From IMG/VR virus record IMGVR_UViG_3300009177_000068, positions 1 through 39,560 of that record: a stretch of 39,560 nucleotides of DNA, one strand, 5' to 3'. Below are positions 36,088-39,560 of the stretch, in pieces. The stretch's first letter is position 1, and every line of letters starts with the position of its first letter. The position numbers were made by a program, and so were the translations under genes. The notes beneath the pieces were generated by a model that was not told where the DNA came from, did not search any database, and worked only from the letters and a program-made list of their open reading frames with translations. Source of the DNA: a virus.

Positions 36088-38667
36088 ATGAGCGATATTA
36101 CAGAACAGCAAATGGACGATTTGATCCAGACTCTTAACAAGTCTGCCGGATCACTTGGGAAAATTGCTGACAAGTTCTCGTCAAACAGTCAGGGCCGCGC
36201 AAATGCGCGCGACACCCTGCGTCAGAACTTGAATGCCGCTCGCAAAGAAGACACCAAGCAGACACAGGATCACTTCAAGGCGATTAAGGACGCGACCGGC
36301 GCTGTCAAAAACTATGCCATGACGTTCACAGAGTTCGCGGTCGGTGCGACCGTTCTCCGTGAACTCTGGAAGTGGGGCAAGCAGACCAGCGAAGTCTATC
36401 GTGACCTGAGCAACTACGGCCAGAGCTTCGGTGGCAGCATGATCCGCATGACTGCGGCGGCTGCTGACGCCGGTCTACCGCTGAAGGCGTTCGCCGAAGC
36501 GATCAAGCACAATTCTGTCGTCGTGAAGCAGATGGGCGAAGGTCCCAACAGCTTCGCGTCGGTCCAAAAGAACCTCCGCACGATGACGGAGAAGTCCGGT
36601 CTCTATGGCTACTCCATTGAAGAACTGAACGACCTCACCCTCGACTACATGGACACCCAGCGTCTTGCGGGCAAGAACCTCTCGAAGTTGGCTGGACCGG
36701 CATCGGCCGCTGAAATCCAGAAGTTCGCATTGGGCGTCACGGGTATTGCCGACGTGCTCGGAACCGAGCGCAAAGCCGTCATGGAACAGACCATGAAGCT
36801 GATGCAGGACGGCGAGGTTTCGGCCACGATGCGCCTGAACTCGCTTCAGGGCATGGAGGGCTACAACAAGGCCATGACGGAAGTCGTGGCCGACCTGAAG
36901 GCCCAACCGGGTAAGGCCGGTGAAGTGCTTGGTCAGGCGATGTCTGAGACGTTCAGCAACGTCGGCGGCGCCATGTTCACCGATCTGGGCAAGAAGCTGG
37001 CCGAGACCGGTCAGGGTGGCGCCATGGCCATCCTCGACGAGGCTAACCAGCGCGTGAAGGCGGGCGAAGACTCCCACAAGGTGGCGATGGAAACCGTCTC
37101 GAAGATGTCGGACGAGTTGACGAACCCCGAGACTCTGAACAGCCTTCGACTGCTGGCTTCGACTGGTAATGCAAGCGCCAAGGAAATCTTGGCGATGGCT
37201 TCCAGCATGAAGAAATATACCTTGCAGGATATCAAGAACGCCGAAGAAGCCCGTAAGAACTCGGACAACTTCACGACTTTCATGAATAGCTTCGAGAGCG
37301 TCTTCGAGAAGCTGAAGGGTGCGTTCATCAGTGGGTTCCTGCAACCCTTCATGACCATGGGCAAGATCGACCCCGAAAAGGTCAAGCAATTCTGGGATCA
37401 CATCGAAGCTTTGGGTCCGGTGCTGGGTCGATTCGGCGAGCAAATCGGGGGAGTGATTTCCCAGCTTGCGAAGCCCGGAACGCTCGAACTGATCGGATCG
37501 GTCATCAGCGGAATGCTGGCCGTCGGCCGCATCGTCATCAACACAACCACCTTCATCATGAAGATGATGACCACCGTGTTTGGCGGCATCCACAAGGCGC
37601 TCAGCATCTTCGGTCAGAAAACTGCTGACGTGGGAACCGGCCTCGCGGCGATTGCCGCTTGGTTCGCCGGTAAAGCTCTCTTCAAGGCCGTTTTGGGTGG
37701 GTTCGCCCGCATGTTTGGCATGGCCAAGGTGGTCACGGTCAACGGTCGTATCGTCAACGTCAATGGTGGCGGGGGTGGTGGTCTCGGGGCCGACGATCTC
37801 ATTGGTGAAGGCGAAGGCAAGGGCGCAAAGGGTGCTTCGGCCATGGCTCGCCGTGAAGCGAAGCTGCGCAAGCTCAAAGCCAAGGGTATTTCCAAGGGTC
37901 TGAAGGGCGCCGCCCTCGAAGAATTCATGATGAAAGAAGCCACCGGCGGTAAGCTCGGTGGTTTGATGCGCGGTGTTGGAAAGGTCGCTGGAAAGGTTCC
38001 GGGCGCAGCCAAGATCGGTGGCATCGCAGGCAAGCTTATGGGTCTGGGCAAAGGAATGGCCCCGGCTCTGCGAACTGCTGGCAAATTCGCAGGCCCCATT
38101 GCTGCTGGCTTGGCGGCCGTGTTCACGGTGGCTGACGCCGCCAACTCCATCAAGGAAATTCACGATCAGGTGGCTGCGGGAAAGATGACCCCGGAACAGG
38201 GTCGTAAGGCTCTCGGCAAGATCGCGGGCAGCACCACGGGTTCGCTGGCTGGTGGACTGGTCGGTGGCTTGGTCGGCCAAGCACTGATCCCGATCCCCGG
38301 CGTTGGTTTCGCCATTGGTTCCGTCGTGGGCGGGCTGGTTGGCGACAAACTGGGCGGCATGGCGGGTTCGGGAATTGCTGGAATGCTTGGCGGTTCCCCC
38401 AAGGCTGCTGGTGGGCGGGCAAGCGCGGGCGCCGTCGCTACTCCGGCGGGCTCGCCAGTCGTCGGAAATCCCACGGTCATCGACGATGATGCCCTGCTGC
38501 AAACTCGCACCGATGCAATGCTCGGAAACGATAAGGCCATCAGTGAATTGAAGAAAATCCAAGAAGCTCTGGATCGACACACAGCTATTCTGGCAAGCCA
38601 GCAAGCGAAGAATATTCAAGCCACTCAAGCGACGACTTCTGCTATCCGCGCCGGGCAGGGTGTTTGA
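36088..38667 (+). CDS. Tail tape measure protein (gp29-like role)
   Basis: 859 aa. N-terminal 60 residues polar and helical; a long helical part to about residue 440 with many Ala/Lys/Glu; hydrophobic segments near 470-500 (LIGSVISGMLAVGRIVINTT) and 530-550. Then comes a Gly-rich region (VNGGGGGGLGADD), a basic stretch (RREAKLRKLKAKGISKGLKG), and glycine-zipper-like membrane-active repeats (GSLAGGLVGGLVGQALIPIP, GSVVGGLVGDKLGGM). It ends in a helix (KKIQEALDRHTAILASQQ). Length, helical core and hydrophobic glycine zippers fit a tape measure that sets tail length and helps DNA cross the inner membrane. T4 gp29 is 590 aa. The leader lacks a Shine-Dalgarno site. Confidence 0.75.
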   Translation: MSDITEQQMDDLIQTLNKSAGSLGKIADKFSSNSQGRANARDTLRQNLNAARKEDTKQTQDHFKAIKDATGAVKNYAMTFTEFAVGATVLRELWKWGKQTSEVYRDLSNYGQSFGGSMIRMTAAAADAGLPLKAFAEAIKHNSVVVKQMGEGPNSFASVQKNLRTMTEKSGLYGYSIEELNDLTLDYMDTQRLAGKNLSKLAGPASAAEIQKFALGVTGIADVLGTERKAVMEQTMKLMQDGEVSATMRLNSLQGMEGYNKAMTEVVADLKAQPGKAGEVLGQAMSETFSNVGGAMFTDLGKKLAETGQGGAMAILDEANQRVKAGEDSHKVAMETVSKMSDELTNPETLNSLRLLASTGNASAKEILAMASSMKKYTLQDIKNAEEARKNSDNFTTFMNSFESVFEKLKGAFISGFLQPFMTMGKIDPEKVKQFWDHIEALGPVLGRFGEQIGGVISQLAKPGTLELIGSVISGMLAVGRIVINTTTFIMKMMTTVFGGIHKALSIFGQKTADVGTGLAAIAAWFAGKALFKAVLGGFARMFGMAKVVTVNGRIVNVNGGGGGGLGADDLIGEGEGKGAKGASAMARREAKLRKLKAKGISKGLKGAALEEFMMKEATGGKLGGLMRGVGKVAGKVPGAAKIGGIAGKLMGLGKGMAPALRTAGKFAGPIAAGLAAVFTVADAANSIKEIHDQVAAGKMTPEQGRKALGKIAGSTTGSLAGGLVGGLVGQALIPIPGVGFAIGSVVGGLVGDKLGGMAGSGIAGMLGGSPKAAGGRASAGAVATPAGSPVVGNPTVIDDDALLQTRTDAMLGNDKAISELKKIQEALDRHTAILASQQAKNIQATQATTSAIRAGQGV

Positions 38668-38672
38668 TTCTG

Positions 38673-38680
38673 ACTAAATA
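38673..38680 (+). promoter_or_regulatory. T4-type late promoter box (ACTAAATA) for the portal gene
   Basis: Forward strand; predicted +1 near 38686, then a leader with TTGGAG and ATG 38712. Confidence 0.55.
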
Positions 38681-38711
38681 ACATCGCACATATCCCGAAA
38701 TTGGAGTTGCG

Positions 38712-39560
38712 ATGTCTTGGAAGAAACACTTCCGAATTGTGAATACGAGCGGTTCATCTGGTGGCGCAGTCGCCATGGGATCGACGGTCGATGAGCGAGC
38801 GAGCGCGGGCACAAGCTCGAAATACGCCAGCTACCTCCCCGAAGTTTACGCGGGTCACCCGAACCGGATTCAACGCTACTACCAGTATGACGACATGGAT
38901 CGAGACAGCGACATCAACGCTGCGCTCGACACCATCGCTGACTTCTGCACGCAGTCCGAAGAGCAGAACGATGAGCCCTTCGAGATCGTCTACAATGAAG
39001 AGGCGAACGAGACCGAAGTCACGCTCATCAAGACGAACCTGAAGCTCTGGATCAAGCTCAACGACTTCAAGAGCCGTCTGTGGCACATCTTCCGCCAGAC
39101 CGTGAAGAATGGTGACCAGTTCTTCTTGCGTGATCCCGAAACGGCCGAGTGGCTGTGGATCGACCATTTCGCCGTCGAAATGGTGAAGGTCGATGAGACC
39201 GCAGGCAAGGAACCCGACGAATACATCATCCGTGGCCTCGATCTGAACCGTCAGGCGAAGTTCGCCACGCGTTCAGCCGATCCGTCTCAATATCGTACGC
39301 CGTTTGGCACGAGTCTTGTCCCCGGTAGCCGCCCGCAAATTCCGGGTGGCGGTGGTGGTCAACAGGCCAGCAACGTCTTTGCGATGTCTGGTTCCACTCG
39401 TGACCCTCGCTCGATGCAGCAAGGTCAACAGTTGAACGAACTCTATGTGATCAACGCCGATCACGTCGTCCATCTGTCCCGGTCGGTGGGCATGGACATC
39501 AACTGGCCGGTGGGCGCGTCGATCTTGGAGCCGATCTTCAAGACCTACAAGCAAAAGGAA
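38712..39560 (+). CDS. 20: Portal protein gp20 (3' partial)
   Basis: The first 283 codons are in the window with no stop. YYQYDDMDRDSDINAALDTI followed by ADFCTQSEEQN is the T4-type portal signature. FEIVYNEEANETEVTLIKTN, FRQTVKNGDQFFLRD and WLWIDHFAVEMVKVDE continue the wing/stem region, and HVVHLSRS with WPVGASILEPIFKTYKQKE follows. A Gly/Gln-rich loop near 205-240 appears to be an insertion relative to T4. It forms the dodecameric ring at the capsid vertex for DNA passage. T4 gp20 is 524 aa, so roughly half is present. Confidence 0.9.
   Translation, partial: MSWKKHFRIVNTSGSSGGAVAMGSTVDERASAGTSSKYASYLPEVYAGHPNRIQRYYQYDDMDRDSDINAALDTIADFCTQSEEQNDEPFEIVYNEEANETEVTLIKTNLKLWIKLNDFKSRLWHIFRQTVKNGDQFFLRDPETAEWLWIDHFAVEMVKVDETAGKEPDEYIIRGLDLNRQAKFATRSADPSQYRTPFGTSLVPGSRPQIPGGGGGQQASNVFAMSGSTRDPRSMQQGQQLNELYVINADHVVHLSRSVGMDINWPVGASILEPIFKTYKQKE

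Noticed and set aside
36475-38628. 717-codon open frame on the reverse strand across the tape measure gene
   Set aside because: It is antisense to a gene with clear tail-protein features; its His/Ser/Asp-rich translation has no recognisable domain, and such frames arise from GC-rich codon bias.
1-39560. CRISPR arrays, insertion sequences, attachment sites or prophage integration genes
   Set aside because: No regular direct repeats with spacers, transposase or integrase motifs were seen.

Overview
The window is a piece of the genome of a large, T4-related myovirus with GC-rich DNA. The T4-type markers are a late sigma factor (gp55), the recombination pair gp46/gp47, baseplate genes (gp53, gp5, a tail-tube/baseplate protein, a hub protein, a gp26-like protein), a tape measure protein and the start of the gp20 portal. 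I see no host housekeeping block, integrase or CRISPR array. The host is probably an alphaproteobacterium. This is inferred only from GC-rich codon use, TTGACG-type -35 boxes and apparent heavy use of leaderless starts. Genes are packed tightly, with many ATGA or GTGA stop/start overlaps and almost no terminators.

Layout: 1-971 end of a tail fibre with a collar domain. 983-3003 small genes, several with an N-terminal motif like the T4 capsid-targeting sequence, plus a reverse-strand ClpP-like protease. 2989-5794 (reverse) a five-gene operon headed by a PLP aminotransferase-fold enzyme and an HExxH protein. 5945-8102 a cell-envelope cassette: processive membrane glycosyltransferase, exported protein, Pro/Ala-rich exported peptide, L,D-transpeptidase-like protein. 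8103-12251 an ADP-ribosyltransferase-like protein, a nucleoside deoxyribosyltransferase-like protein, a papain-like candidate and small unknowns. 12253-18283 (reverse) the baseplate operon. 18498-24325 gp55, an MvaI/BcnI-like nuclease, an unknown gene, gp47, a retropepsin-like protein and gp46. 24318-31325 accessory genes, mostly small, around a full-length tyrosyl-tRNA synthetase with a tRNA-like RNA upstream. 31267-34509 nuclease, RNase H and Nudix genes. 34490-35987 (reverse) gp26-like gene and companions. 36088-39560 tape measure and portal.

Two promoter classes stand out. The first resembles host sigma-70 promoters (TTGAC(G/A), usually a 16-bp spacer, TA-rich -10) and precedes accessory operons. 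The second is the T4-type late box (xxTAAATA), found at twelve places. At eight of these the box lies 4-5 nt before an ATG or GTG, so a T4-like start site would give leaderless mRNAs.

Most interesting points: (1) a T_TTT_TTC slippery heptamer at the end of the gp26-like gene, leading in the -1 frame into an ORF with no normal start codon, next to the tape measure gene; (2) late boxes abutting start codons; (3) a capsid-targeting-like N-terminus shared by at least five proteins, including one with two ADP-ribosyltransferase-like regions (compare T4 Alt) and a papain-like candidate, suggesting a set of injected effectors; (4) the TyrRS with a tRNA-like leader; (5) the envelope cassette and the divergent PLP-enzyme operon. 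All functional statements are motif readings from the translated sequence; no database search was run.
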